In this document: positions 25,342 to 32,986 of the stretch, one piece after another
Numbering within the stretch: the stretch's first letter is position 1
How the letters are laid out: each line of letters opens with the position of its first letter
DNA from: an uncultured bacterium
GTDB lineage: Bacteria > Pseudomonadota > Alphaproteobacteria > Sphingomonadales > Sphingomonadaceae
Assembly: GCA_903884945.1 (NCBI GenBank)
Contig: CAISGR010000098.1
Span: forward strand, 1 to 50,772
Length of the DNA: 50,772 nt
Reading direction: 5' to 3'
Translations under genes and position numbers: made by a program
The notes under the pieces: model-generated
What the model was told of the DNA's origin: nothing
The model's database searches: none
The model's input: the letters and a program-made list of their open reading frames with translations, nothing else

Positions 25342-26321
25342 TGCGGCATCTCGACATGGCCGCCGAACCCGAAGCGCATCGCCGAGAGCAGCTTGTCGCC
25401 GAACGTATGGTCGACGCGGCTGCGATAGCGCGCGAACAGCGCGGCGGAGAGGACGTTGACCGGCACCGCCTCTTCCATCGCTGCCTCGATCGTCCAGTGC
25501 CCCTCGCCCGAATCAGCGACCTTGCCGGAGAATTTCTCGAGCATCTGGTCATCGGCCAGGGCCGAGGCGGACAGGTCGAGCAGCCAGGACGAGATCACGC
25601 TGCCGCGGCGCCACACCTCGGCGATGTCGGTGAGGTTGAGATCGAAGCGCTCCTCCTCGGGCAGCTTGTCGGAGGACTTGCCCTTGAGGATGTCGAAGCC
25701 CTCGGCATAGGCCTGCATCAGGCCATATTCGATGCCGTTATGGACCATCTTCACGAAATGGCCCGCACCCGCCGGACCGGCATGGATATAGCCCTTCTCG
25801 GCGCGCGGATCCTCGCTCTTGTCGCCGCGATTGGGCGTGCGCGGGATCGTGCCGATGCCGGGCGCGAGCGCATCGAGGACCGGATCGAGCAGATCGACCG
25901 CCGCCTTCTCGCCGCCGACCATCATGCAATAGCCGCGCTCGAGCCCCCAGACACCGCCCGAGGTGCCGACATCGACATAGCGGATGCCCCGTTCGGCCAG
26001 CGCCTTGGCGCGGCGGATATCGTCCTTGTAGAAGCTGTTCCCGCCGTCGATGATGATGTCGCCGGCCCGGGACAGGCCCGCGAGCGTCTCGATCGTCTGC
26101 TCGGTCGGCGCGCCGGCGGGCAGCATCACCCAGAAGATCGCGGGGCTGGCGAGCTTGGCATGCAGGTCTTCGAGCGAATCCGCCGCGATCGCGCCGTCGC
26201 CGGCCAGCGCGGCGATCGCGGCGGGATCGCGATCATAGACCACCGTCTCGTGCCCGGCGCGCATCAGCCGGCGCGCGATGTTGCCGCCCATGCGGCCGAG
26301 GCCGATCAGTCCGATACGCAT
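25338..26321 (-). CDS. gnd: 6-phosphogluconate dehydrogenase, decarboxylating (short, NAD-type)
   Basis: Oxidatively decarboxylates 6-phosphogluconate to ribulose 5-phosphate. At 327 residues it belongs to the short (YqeC/GndA-like) class rather than the 470-residue NADP class. The nucleotide fold '[17 protein letters not shown]' is followed by Asp30 at the end of the second strand ('VVYDRDP'), which favours NAD+ over NADP+. '[10 protein letters not shown]' and '[14 protein letters not shown]' supply substrate and catalytic residues (Lys191, Asn195). It is co-oriented with rpiA, tkt and tal, 22 bp after tal. No zwf or pgl gene is in the window. Confidence 0.9.
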   Translation of the reverse strand: MRIGLIGLGRMGGNIARRLMRAGHETVVYDRDPAAIAALAGDGAIAADSLEDLHAKLASPAIFWVMLPAGAPTEQTIETLAGLSRAGDIIIDGGNSFYKDDIRRAKALAERGIRYVDVGTSGGVWGLERGYCMMVGGEKAAVDLLDPVLDALAPGIGTIPRTPNRGDKSEDPRAEKGYIHAGPAGAGHFVKMVHNGIEYGLMQAYAEGFDILKGKSSDKLPEEERFDLNLTDIAEVWRRGSVISSWLLDLSASALADDQMLEKFSGKVADSGEGHWTIEAAMEEAVPVNVLSAALFARYRSRVDHTFGDKLLSAMRFGFGGHVEMPQ

Positions 26322-26343
26322 GCAACTCTCCGGCTAGTGGAAC

Positions 26344-27471
26344 TCAGGCGGCAGTCTCGGGATGCTTGGCGGCAATCGCCCCGAGCAGATCGTCGAATGC
26401 CTTGGAGAAGGACGCAACGCCTTCCTCGACCAGCGTATCCGTCACCCCGTTCAGATCGAGCCCGAGCCGCTCGGCCTCGGCCAGGGCATGGCGCGCGCCG
26501 GCGACATCGGCGGTCAGCGTCGCCGCGGCGGTGCCGTGATCGCGGAACGCATCGAGCGTCTTGGGCGGGACGGTGTTGACCGTATCCTTGCCGATCAGCG
26601 TATCGAGATAGAGCGTGTCGGGATAATCGGGATTCTTGGTGCCGGTCGACGCCCAGAGCAGCCGCTGCGGCATCGCGCCCTTCGCAGCAAGCGCCTGCCA
26701 GCGATCCGAGGCGATGAACTCTTCATACCAGGCATAAGCCAGCTTGGCGTTGGCGATGGCGACCTTGCCGCGCACTGCCTTCAGCGCCGCCGATTCCGCG
26801 TCGCCGGCCGCGATCCGTGCATCGATCGCGTCGTCGATCCTGGTGTCGATCCGGCTGACGAAGAAGCTAGCGACGCTGGCGATCCGGTCGATCGGCGCGC
26901 CGCGCGAGACGCGGTCCTCAAGGCCGGCGACATAGGCAAGCGCGACGGCCTTGTAGGCCTCGATCGAGAAGAGCAGCGTGACGTTGACGTTGATCCCGGC
27001 ATCGATCGTCGCGGCGATCGCGGGAACCCCGGCAGGCGTGCCGGGGATCTTGATCATCAGGTTCGGCCGGTCGACCTCGCCCCAGAGCTTGGCTGCCTCG
27101 GCGATCGTGCCGTCGGTATCGTTCGCCAGATAGGGCGAGACCTCGAGGCTGACATAGCCGTCCTTCGCGCCGAGCCGGTCATAGACCGGGCGCAGCGTAT
27201 CGGCCGCGGCCTGGATATCCTGGATGGCGAGATGTTCGTAGCGCGCCATCGCCGACGCGCCGGGATGCGCGCGATCATAATCGGCGAGCGCGGCATCGTA
27301 AGCCGTGCCATGCCCCATCGCCTTTTCGAAGATCGAGGGATTGGAGGTGACGCCGGTCAGCCCGTCCTCGTCGACCAGCTTCTGGAGCCCGCCATCGGCG
27401 AGGAACTTGCGGTCGACGAAATCGAGCCAGACGGCCTGGCCCTGTGCGGCGAGATCGTTGAGAAGGCCCAT
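26344..27471 (-). CDS. tal: Transaldolase (long, ~375-residue class)
   Basis: Transfers a dihydroxyacetone unit between sedoheptulose 7-phosphate and glyceraldehyde 3-phosphate. It is 375 residues from the ATG at 27471, 2 bp after the tkt stop; a TTG two codons upstream is also open. 'GLTGVTSNPSIFEKAM' (about residues 38-53) and 'RPNLMIKIPGT' with Schiff-base Lys141 are clear. The length and 'WLDFVDRKFLADGGLQ' opening match the mycobacterial/cyanobacterial transaldolase class, not the 317-residue TalB class of E. coli. The ribosome probably reinitiates from tkt. Confidence 0.93.
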   Translation of the reverse strand: MGLLNDLAAQGQAVWLDFVDRKFLADGGLQKLVDEDGLTGVTSNPSIFEKAMGHGTAYDAALADYDRAHPGASAMARYEHLAIQDIQAAADTLRPVYDRLGAKDGYVSLEVSPYLANDTDGTIAEAAKLWGEVDRPNLMIKIPGTPAGVPAIAATIDAGINVNVTLLFSIEAYKAVALAYVAGLEDRVSRGAPIDRIASVASFFVSRIDTRIDDAIDARIAAGDAESAALKAVRGKVAIANAKLAYAWYEEFIASDRWQALAAKGAMPQRLLWASTGTKNPDYPDTLYLDTLIGKDTVNTVPPKTLDAFRDHGTAAATLTADVAGARHALAEAERLGLDLNGVTDTLVEEGVASFSKAFDDLLGAIAAKHPETAA

Positions 27472-27473
27472 GA

Positions 27474-29555
27474 TCAATCCTTTCCGAGCAATTCGCGGGC
27501 GACCTTGACGACATTGTCGACGGTGAACCCGAACTTGTCCTGCAGCTTCGCGATCGGGGCGGAGGCACCGAAGGTCGACATGGTGATCGTCTTCCCCTCG
27601 AGCCCGACATAGCGATCCCAGCCGATCTCGCCGCCCATCTCGATCGCGATCCGCGCCTTGACCGATTTGGGCAGCACGCTTTCCTTGTAGGCCTGGTCCT
27701 GCAACTCGTAGCGGTACCAGCTGGGCATCGAGACAACGCGCGAACGCACGCCCTGTGCCGTCAATTCCTCATGCGCCTTCACCGCGAGCGACACCTCGCT
27801 GCCGGTGGCGATCAGGATCACGTCCGGATCGGCATCGCCGGCAAGGACATAGGCGCCCTTCATCAGCCCTTCGGCCGAGGCGTATTTCGTCCGGTCGAGC
27901 GTCGGCAGCGCCTGGCGCGAGAAGACCAGGCTGGTCGGGCGGTACTTGTGCTCGAGCGCGGCGCGCCAGGCCCAGGCAACCTCGTTCGCGTCGCCCGGAC
28001 GGATCGTGTCGAGGCCCGGGATCGCGCGCAGCGTGGCGAGATGCTCGATCGGCTGGTGAGTCGGGCCGTCCTCGCCGACGCCGATCGAATCATGCGTGAA
28101 CACGAACACCGACGGCAGTTCCATGATCGCGGCGAGCCGGATCGGCGGCCGCATATAATCGGCGAAGACCATGAAGGTGGAGCCATAGGCGCGCAGGTGC
28201 GACAGCGCCATGCCGTTGACCACCGCGCCCATGCCGTGCTCGCGCACGCCGAAATGGAAGTTCGAGCCGTTATAGCTGCCCGGCTCGAACGAGGGCTTGC
28301 CCTTGAGATCAGTCTTGGTCGACGGCGCGAGATCGGCCGAACCGCCGATCAGGAACGGCACCCGGGCGGCGATCGCGTTGAGCACCTTGCCGCCGGCATC
28401 GCGCGAGGCCACGCCCTTCTCGTCCGCCTCGAACACCGGGATGTCCGCATCCCAGCCCTCGGGCAGATCGCCCTTGAGCAGCAGATCGAGCTCGGCCGCG
28501 AGATCGGCATTGTCCGTGCGGTACGCGGCGAACATCGCCTCCCACGCCTCGCGCAGCGGCCGGCCGCGATCAGCGATCGACTTCTCGAACGCGGCGGCGA
28601 CGCCCTCGGGCACCAGGAACTGCGCCTCCTCGGGCCAGCCATAAGCCAGCTTGGTCGCGCGGATATTGTCGGCGCCGAGCGGCTCGCCATGCGCCTTTTC
28701 GCTGCCGGCGCGGGGGGAGCCCCAGCCGATCACGGAATGGACGACGATGAAGGTCGGGCGGTCGTCGGTCGCCTTGAAGGCAGCAAAGGCATTGGCCAGC
28801 GCAGCGCAATCATTGGCGTCGTCGACATGGATGACGTTCCAGCCATAGGCCTGGAAGCGCATGCCGACATCCTCGTCGAACGCGAGGTTCGTGTCGCCCT
28901 CGATGCTGATATGGTTGCTGTCATAGATCCAGCACAGGTTGGAAAGCTTCAGGTGCCCGGCGAGCGAGGCGGCCTCGGCCGAGACGCCCTCCATCATGTC
29001 GCCGTCGCCGCAGAGCGTGTAGACGTCGTGGTCGAACAGCGTGAAGCCGGGCTTGTTGTAGCGCGCGGCGAGCCAGCGCTCGGCGATCGCCATCCCCACC
29101 GAATTGCCGCAGCCGGCACCGAGCGGGCCGGTCGTCGTCTCGACGCCGGTGGTGTGGCGATATTCGGGATGACCCGGCGTCTTGGAGCCGAGCTGGCGGA
29201 AATTCTCGATGTCCTCGAGGCTGACCGCGAGCCGGCCCGTCGGCTTGCCGTCGCGATCGATCTCCTTGATGCCGGCAAGGTGCAGCAGCGCGTAGAGCAG
29301 CATCGAGGCATGGCCGACCGAGAGCACGAAGCGATCGCGGTTGGGCCAGTCGGCCTTGTCGGGATCAGTGCGCAGGAACTGCGACCAGAGCGTATGGCCG
29401 ACCGGCGCGAGCGCCATCGGCGTGCCGGGATGGCCCGAATTGGCCTTTTGCACCGCGTCCATCGACAGGGTGCGGATCGTGTCGATCGCCAGGCGCTCGG
29501 GCGACCCATCCTCGTGAAGGCCGGTCGGCGCGCTGTTGGTTGCGACATCGGACAT
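27474..29555 (-). CDS. tkt: Transketolase
   Basis: Thiamine-diphosphate enzyme moving two-carbon units between sugar phosphates. It is 693 residues from the ATG at 29555; an upstream TTG frame adds 13 residues without improving the N-terminus. 'AVQKANSGHPGTPM' near residue 40 opens the family core. The ThDP motif is 'LCGDGDMMEGVSAEAASL' with the paired 'CWIYDSNHISIEGDT'. The pyrimidine domain has 'FHFGVREHGMGAVVNGMAL' with the catalytic Glu, and 'FVFTHDSIGVGEDGPTHQPIEHL' the substrate loop. It sits between rpiA (55 bp upstream) and tal (2 bp downstream). Confidence 0.96.
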   Translation of the reverse strand: MSDVATNSAPTGLHEDGSPERLAIDTIRTLSMDAVQKANSGHPGTPMALAPVGHTLWSQFLRTDPDKADWPNRDRFVLSVGHASMLLYALLHLAGIKEIDRDGKPTGRLAVSLEDIENFRQLGSKTPGHPEYRHTTGVETTTGPLGAGCGNSVGMAIAERWLAARYNKPGFTLFDHDVYTLCGDGDMMEGVSAEAASLAGHLKLSNLCWIYDSNHISIEGDTNLAFDEDVGMRFQAYGWNVIHVDDANDCAALANAFAAFKATDDRPTFIVVHSVIGWGSPRAGSEKAHGEPLGADNIRATKLAYGWPEEAQFLVPEGVAAAFEKSIADRGRPLREAWEAMFAAYRTDNADLAAELDLLLKGDLPEGWDADIPVFEADEKGVASRDAGGKVLNAIAARVPFLIGGSADLAPSTKTDLKGKPSFEPGSYNGSNFHFGVREHGMGAVVNGMALSHLRAYGSTFMVFADYMRPPIRLAAIMELPSVFVFTHDSIGVGEDGPTHQPIEHLATLRAIPGLDTIRPGDANEVAWAWRAALEHKYRPTSLVFSRQALPTLDRTKYASAEGLMKGAYVLAGDADPDVILIATGSEVSLAVKAHEELTAQGVRSRVVSMPSWYRYELQDQAYKESVLPKSVKARIAIEMGGEIGWDRYVGLEGKTITMSTFGASAPIAKLQDKFGFTVDNVVKVARELLGKD

Positions 29556-29610
29556 GGAATTCTCGCTTTCGTCGATACGGTGGACGAACGCCACCGGAGG
29601 CTAGAGGTTG

Positions 29611-30270
29611 CTATCTGTCGAGCCGGATCACGCGACCGCCATCGCCGATATAGGCGCAATCGACCTCGTCAAGGAAAAGGCCATGCCCGAGCACGCCCGG
29701 TATAGCCGAAATCGCCGCGGCAAGCCGCACGGGATCGGGCATTTCGGAAAATTTGCAGTCGAAAATCAGATTGCCCTGATCAGTGCGGAAATCGCCGCGA
29801 ATCGCCGCCGCTGCGCCAAGCGCGGCGAGTCGAGTCGCGACGAAGGCGCGGGCGAAGGGCAGGATCTCGACCGGCAGCCTGGCCCGGCCGATGCGCTCGA
29901 CGCGCTTCGAGGCGTCCGCAATCACGATCATGCGCCGCGAGGCGGCGGCGACGATCTTCTCGCGGAGCATCGCCCCGCCCGCGCCCTTGATCGCGACCAA
30001 GCCCTGATCGATTTCGTCGGCACCGTCGATCGTGAGATCGACCGCGGCGATTCCGGCGAAATCGACGACCGGAATGCCCGCGGCCAGCGCCGCCGCCTCG
30101 CTCCATCGCGACGTGACGACCGCCCGGATGTCGAGCCCCTCGCGCACCAGCACCCCGATCCGCTCGATCGCGAAGGCCGCCGTACTGCCCGTGCCGAGGC
30201 CGAGCAGCATGCCGGGCCGCACCTCCGCCACCGCGGCGAGCGCTGCCGCGCGCTTGTCATCATCGATCAT
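29611..30270 (-). CDS. rpiA: Ribose-5-phosphate isomerase A
   Basis: Interconverts ribose 5-phosphate and ribulose 5-phosphate. It is 219 residues, the usual size. 'MLLGLGTGSTAAFAIERIG' (about residue 19), 'DLTIDGADEIDQGLVAIKGAGGAMLREKIVA' in the middle (with catalytic Glu and the Asp-Gly-Ala-Asp-Glu motif), and 'GHGLFLDEVDCAYIGD' at the end are diagnostic of RpiA. It is the first gene of the pentose-phosphate operon. A TATGCT hexamer at 30288-30293 (minus strand) could be part of the promoter, though no clear -35 partner is seen in the 62-bp gap to the divergent dedA. Confidence 0.93.
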   Translation of the reverse strand: MIDDDKRAAALAAVAEVRPGMLLGLGTGSTAAFAIERIGVLVREGLDIRAVVTSRWSEAAALAAGIPVVDFAGIAAVDLTIDGADEIDQGLVAIKGAGGAMLREKIVAAASRRMIVIADASKRVERIGRARLPVEILPFARAFVATRLAALGAAAAIRGDFRTDQGNLIFDCKFSEMPDPVRLAAAISAIPGVLGHGLFLDEVDCAYIGDGGRVIRLDR

Positions 30271-30332
30271 CGGCCGGGCCCTAGCATATTTTCCGCTGGC
30301 GACGCGCGTGCGCTTCGCAGAAAGGGGACGCC

Positions 30333-30971
30333 ATGATCGAGAAACTCATCGCCACGCTCGCGACCTTCACCATCGCCGTCATTTCGGGCGGCGGCTATCT
30401 CGGCATCATGCTGCTGATGGCGATCGAATCGGCCTGCATCCCGCTGCCGTCCGAGATCATCATGCCGTTCGCCGGCTATCTCGTCTCGACCGGGCGGTTC
30501 GACCTGTATCTCGCCGCGACCGCGGGCGCGCTCGGGTGCAATCTCGGCTCGATCGTCGCCTATGAGGTGGGCAAGCGCGGCGGACGGCCAGTCGCCGAGC
30601 GCTGGGGCAAGTATGTGCTGGTCGGCCCGGGCGAGCTCGACATGGCCGACCGCTTCTTCGAGCGCTTCGGCGGGATCGCCGTGCTGATCGGCCGGCTGCT
30701 GCCGGTGATCCGGTCGTTCATCGCCTTCCCCGCCGGCGTGGCGCGGATGAAGCTGGTGCCGTTCCACATCTACACCTTTATCGGCTCCTGGCCGTGGTGC
30801 TTCGGCTTGGCCTGGGTCGGCATGAAGCTGGGCGACAAATGGAACAGCGATCCGCGCGTGAAGGCAGCATTCCACAGCGCCGACGCGATCATCGGCATCG
30901 CGCTGGTGGCGCTGGCGGCCTTCTATGTCTGGCACCGGGTGCGCGGGCTGAAGGCGAAGCCCAAGGCCTAG
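30333..30971 (+). CDS. DedA-family membrane protein
   Basis: Inner-membrane protein of the DedA/VTT family, 212 residues. 'AIESACIPLPSEIIMPFAGYL' (about residues 30-50) and 'GRLLPVIRSFIAFPAGVARM' (about 125-145) are the family's two re-entrant signature regions, with the conserved Glu and Arg residues thought to drive proton-coupled lipid (undecaprenyl phosphate/phosphatidyl) flipping. Four to six hydrophobic segments are visible and the C-terminus is Lys-rich. The start is preceded by AAAGGGGA. It diverges from rpiA. Confidence 0.88.
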   Translation: MIEKLIATLATFTIAVISGGGYLGIMLLMAIESACIPLPSEIIMPFAGYLVSTGRFDLYLAATAGALGCNLGSIVAYEVGKRGGRPVAERWGKYVLVGPGELDMADRFFERFGGIAVLIGRLLPVIRSFIAFPAGVARMKLVPFHIYTFIGSWPWCFGLAWVGMKLGDKWNSDPRVKAAFHSADAIIGIALVALAAFYVWHRVRGLKAKPKA

Positions 30972-31491
30972 CCCATGACGACAGCTAGAGGGGCACAATA
31001 TCGGTAAGGGGGATCGAAGTACCGATCCGGCGCCCGCCCAGGCCTCGACCAAGTATTCCCGGTTCTTTGTGAGGCCACGTCCACCCCCGTTTTTCCCGAT
31101 CCGGACGCGCCCGCGACGCAATTCGTGCATGGCGGCGCTCCAGAATTTCAACCGATCGAAACGCAGGACCAGCGGCGCGCAATTCGGCTTCATGTCCGTT
31201 ACTTGCTCTTTTCTTGCGGAATTATGAGAATCGCCGTGCGGATTCATCCCCGCTGCTGGACCTGCCGCAACCGCCCGCATCGCCACGCCCCGCCCTCCCG
31301 ACCGCACATCCCGCGGATAGCGCGCGGGCGGTCCCGGCTGAATCGACGCCGCGGCCGACGGAACGGACGCCCGCGCGGCGCAACCGGGCGCGGCGGCAGT
31401 CGCCGCGCTGATCGAGCGCGGGCGGGACACGCTGGCTATATGCCCGGAATCCCTGCACACGGGCCTTCCCTGTTCGGCCGGAGAGACCAGC
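30972..31491. other. 520-bp gap without a convincing gene
   Basis: No frame here has a plausible start, ribosome-binding site and protein-like composition. A minus-strand frame with an ATG near 31195 (MKPNCAPL...) stays open but runs on antisense through the whole dedA gene, so it is not called. A locally AT-richer tract lies at about 31195-31232, with a promoter-like plus-strand pair TTGCTC-17 bp-GAGAAT (31203-31231). TATATG near 31437 and GGAGAG just before 31492 belong to the downstream gene. Two nested inverted repeats occur at 31000-31028. Confidence 0.5.
31000..31028. repeat. Nested inverted repeats downstream of dedA
   Basis: ATCGGTA (31000-31006) pairs with TACCGAT (31020-31026), and GGATCG (31011-31016) pairs with CGATCC (31023-31028); the two stems share the same right-hand bases and are mutually exclusive. 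No T-run follows, so an intrinsic terminator is unlikely; a protein site or processed mRNA end is possible. Confidence 0.4.
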
Positions 31492-32214
31492 ATGTGCTTT
31501 TCGGCCACCTCAAGCTTCATCGCCGCCGGCGTGATCGGATCGATCGGGATCGCGACACTCCGGCAGGTGCGCGAGCCGCGTGCCCTGTTGTTCGCCGCCG
31601 TGCCGATGCTGTTCGCGGTGCACCAGTTCACTGAAGGACTGGTCTGGCTCGGCCTGGACGGGCGGATCGGCGCGCTCGCGCTCGATCATGTCGCCTTCCT
31701 GTTCACGCTCTATGCGCAGGCGATCCTGCCGATGCTGATGCCGGCCGCGGTCGCGCTGATGGAGCCGCGCGGCTGGCGCCGCGGGGCGATCTTCGGGCTG
31801 ACCGGCATCGGCATGGTGGTGGGTGCGTGGGATGCCTATGGGCTGATCGCCCTGCCGACCCATGTCCTGATCGACCAGCATTCGATCGCCTACCGCAACG
31901 CGATGACCGGCAATTTCTGGATATCCTGCCTGTATGTGCTCGCGACCTGCGGCGCATTGCTGCTGTCGACCCACCGCGTCGTCCGGGCCTATGGCGTACT
32001 GAACGTCATCGTCCTGACGATCGCCGAGATCGTCAAGGAATATGCCTTTGCCTCGGTGTGGTGCTTCTACGCCGCGATCATGAGCGTGGTGATCTACTGG
32101 CAGTTCAGGCGCCTGAATATCGACATCGCAACGCCCAACGGCACGTCGCCCATCCTCAGGCCGTTCCTGCTCCCCTGGCTGCGGCTGACGAAGGCGGTCG
32201 CCGCGCGGCCGTGA
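31492..32214 (+). CDS. DUF6629-like integral membrane protein
   Basis: A 240-residue predicted inner-membrane protein with about seven hydrophobic segments and a basic C-terminal tail. It starts 'MCFSATSSFIAAGVIG', the Met-Cys-Phe-Ser-Ala opening that I associate with the DUF6629 family. Conserved-looking membrane residues include 'AVHQFTEGLVWL' (about residue 41) and 'EIVKEYAFASVWCFYAA' (about 180), with several His, Glu and Trp positions. GGAGAG precedes the ATG. No function is established for the family to my knowledge. It is convergent with the XRE regulator gene (21-bp gap). Confidence 0.72.
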   Translation: MCFSATSSFIAAGVIGSIGIATLRQVREPRALLFAAVPMLFAVHQFTEGLVWLGLDGRIGALALDHVAFLFTLYAQAILPMLMPAAVALMEPRGWRRGAIFGLTGIGMVVGAWDAYGLIALPTHVLIDQHSIAYRNAMTGNFWISCLYVLATCGALLLSTHRVVRAYGVLNVIVLTIAEIVKEYAFASVWCFYAAIMSVVIYWQFRRLNIDIATPNGTSPILRPFLLPWLRLTKAVAARP

Positions 32215-32235
32215 GGCAGCGGCCCGCTCGTGGCT

Positions 32236-32934
32236 TCAGTCCGCTATCTCGTCATAGGACAGCGAGAAGACGGAATGGCCGTAGCGCGCCATGTGCTGAT
32301 CGAAGACCGGCCGGGAAATGCGCCGCGATTCGCATACCGAGACGATCCGGTCGCCATCCAGCACATGCGGCGTATCGAAATTCCGCAGATAGATCGCCTC
32401 GCCATCGGCGTCGCGCAGCGCCAGGACAGTGAGCGTCAGCGCCACGTCGCCGCCGAAGATGCCGCTGCGCTCCCAGATCTCGGTCGTCGCGTCGACGCTC
32501 TCGCCGAACTGGCCATAGACGGTGCGGCCGCGCAGGAACGCCGGCTCGGTGCCGGTCTCCGACGCGAAGCTCGCGCTGAAATCGAGGAAGCGGGCGCCGG
32601 GGCCGACCATGCTCATCGGTGACGGCGCGTAGCGCAGCCGCGCCCGTAGCGCGCGCTCGATGCGCGCCTCGTCCGAGGAGCGCAGCATATCGCGCATGGT
32701 TCGCCGCGCCCGCACCGACGGGAGGTCGAGCGCATTCTCCCAGCGCGACACGGCGGCCTGCGTCACCCCAAGGGCGCCCGCCAGCGCCGACTGGCTGAGC
32801 CCCAGCCGGTTGCGCAGCCGCCGCACGAGCGCCGGCCAGCCCCGCGACGCGCCGCCGGCCGCCGACTCGCGCCGATATGCGTTCCCATAAGCGAGCGACT
32901 TAAGAGCGTTATCGTCCTGAAATGCACCGGTCAT
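32236..32934 (-). CDS. XRE-family HTH regulator with PAS-like C-terminal domain
   Basis: A 232-residue regulator. The HTH lies at about residues 34-90: 'LVRRLRNRLGLSQSALAGALGVTQAAVSRWENAL' read in segments gives helices 1-4 of a Cro/C1-type domain. The remaining 140 residues look like a PAS-like sensor ('FLDFSASFASETGTEPAFLRG', then 'GDVALTLTVLALRDADGEAIYL'), ending in a short tail. It probably binds a small molecule. It diverges from the TonB receptor gene with a 52-bp gap holding a perfect inverted repeat, so it is the obvious candidate regulator of that locus and of itself. PAS assignment is by appearance only. Confidence 0.75.
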   Translation of the reverse strand: MTGAFQDDNALKSLAYGNAYRRESAAGGASRGWPALVRRLRNRLGLSQSALAGALGVTQAAVSRWENALDLPSVRARRTMRDMLRSSDEARIERALRARLRYAPSPMSMVGPGARFLDFSASFASETGTEPAFLRGRTVYGQFGESVDATTEIWERSGIFGGDVALTLTVLALRDADGEAIYLRNFDTPHVLDGDRIVSVCESRRISRPVFDQHMARYGHSVFSLSYDEIAD

Positions 32935-32947
32935 GCTGCGATCCTAG

Positions 32948-32979
32948 GCGTCCCCGCGAAGAGTAATTCCGGGGGACGC
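32948..32979. promoter_or_regulatory. Inverted repeat, probable operator between the XRE regulator and TonB receptor genes
   Basis: GCGTCCCC (32948-32955) and GGGGACGC (32972-32979) form a perfect 8-bp inverted repeat with a 16-bp AT-richer spacer, the half-site centres being 24 bp apart. It fills most of the 52-bp divergent gap. The right half overlaps the ribosome-binding region of the receptor gene. The placement suits binding by a dimeric regulator controlling both directions; an mRNA hairpin is the alternative. Confidence 0.5.
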
Positions 32980-32986
32980 ACACGCC

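Noticed and set aside
30267..31631. Minus-strand frame covering dedA and the 520-bp gap
   Set aside because: It would be antisense to all of dedA and is low-complexity over most of its length. Only the short part at about 31040-31195 looks less biased, and it lacks a stop or a good ribosome-binding site to make it a separate gene.
32935..32986. Cobalamin riboswitch upstream of the BtuB-like receptor
   Set aside because: Only 52 bp separate the divergent start codons, too short for a cobalamin riboswitch, and no B12-box-like sequence is seen.
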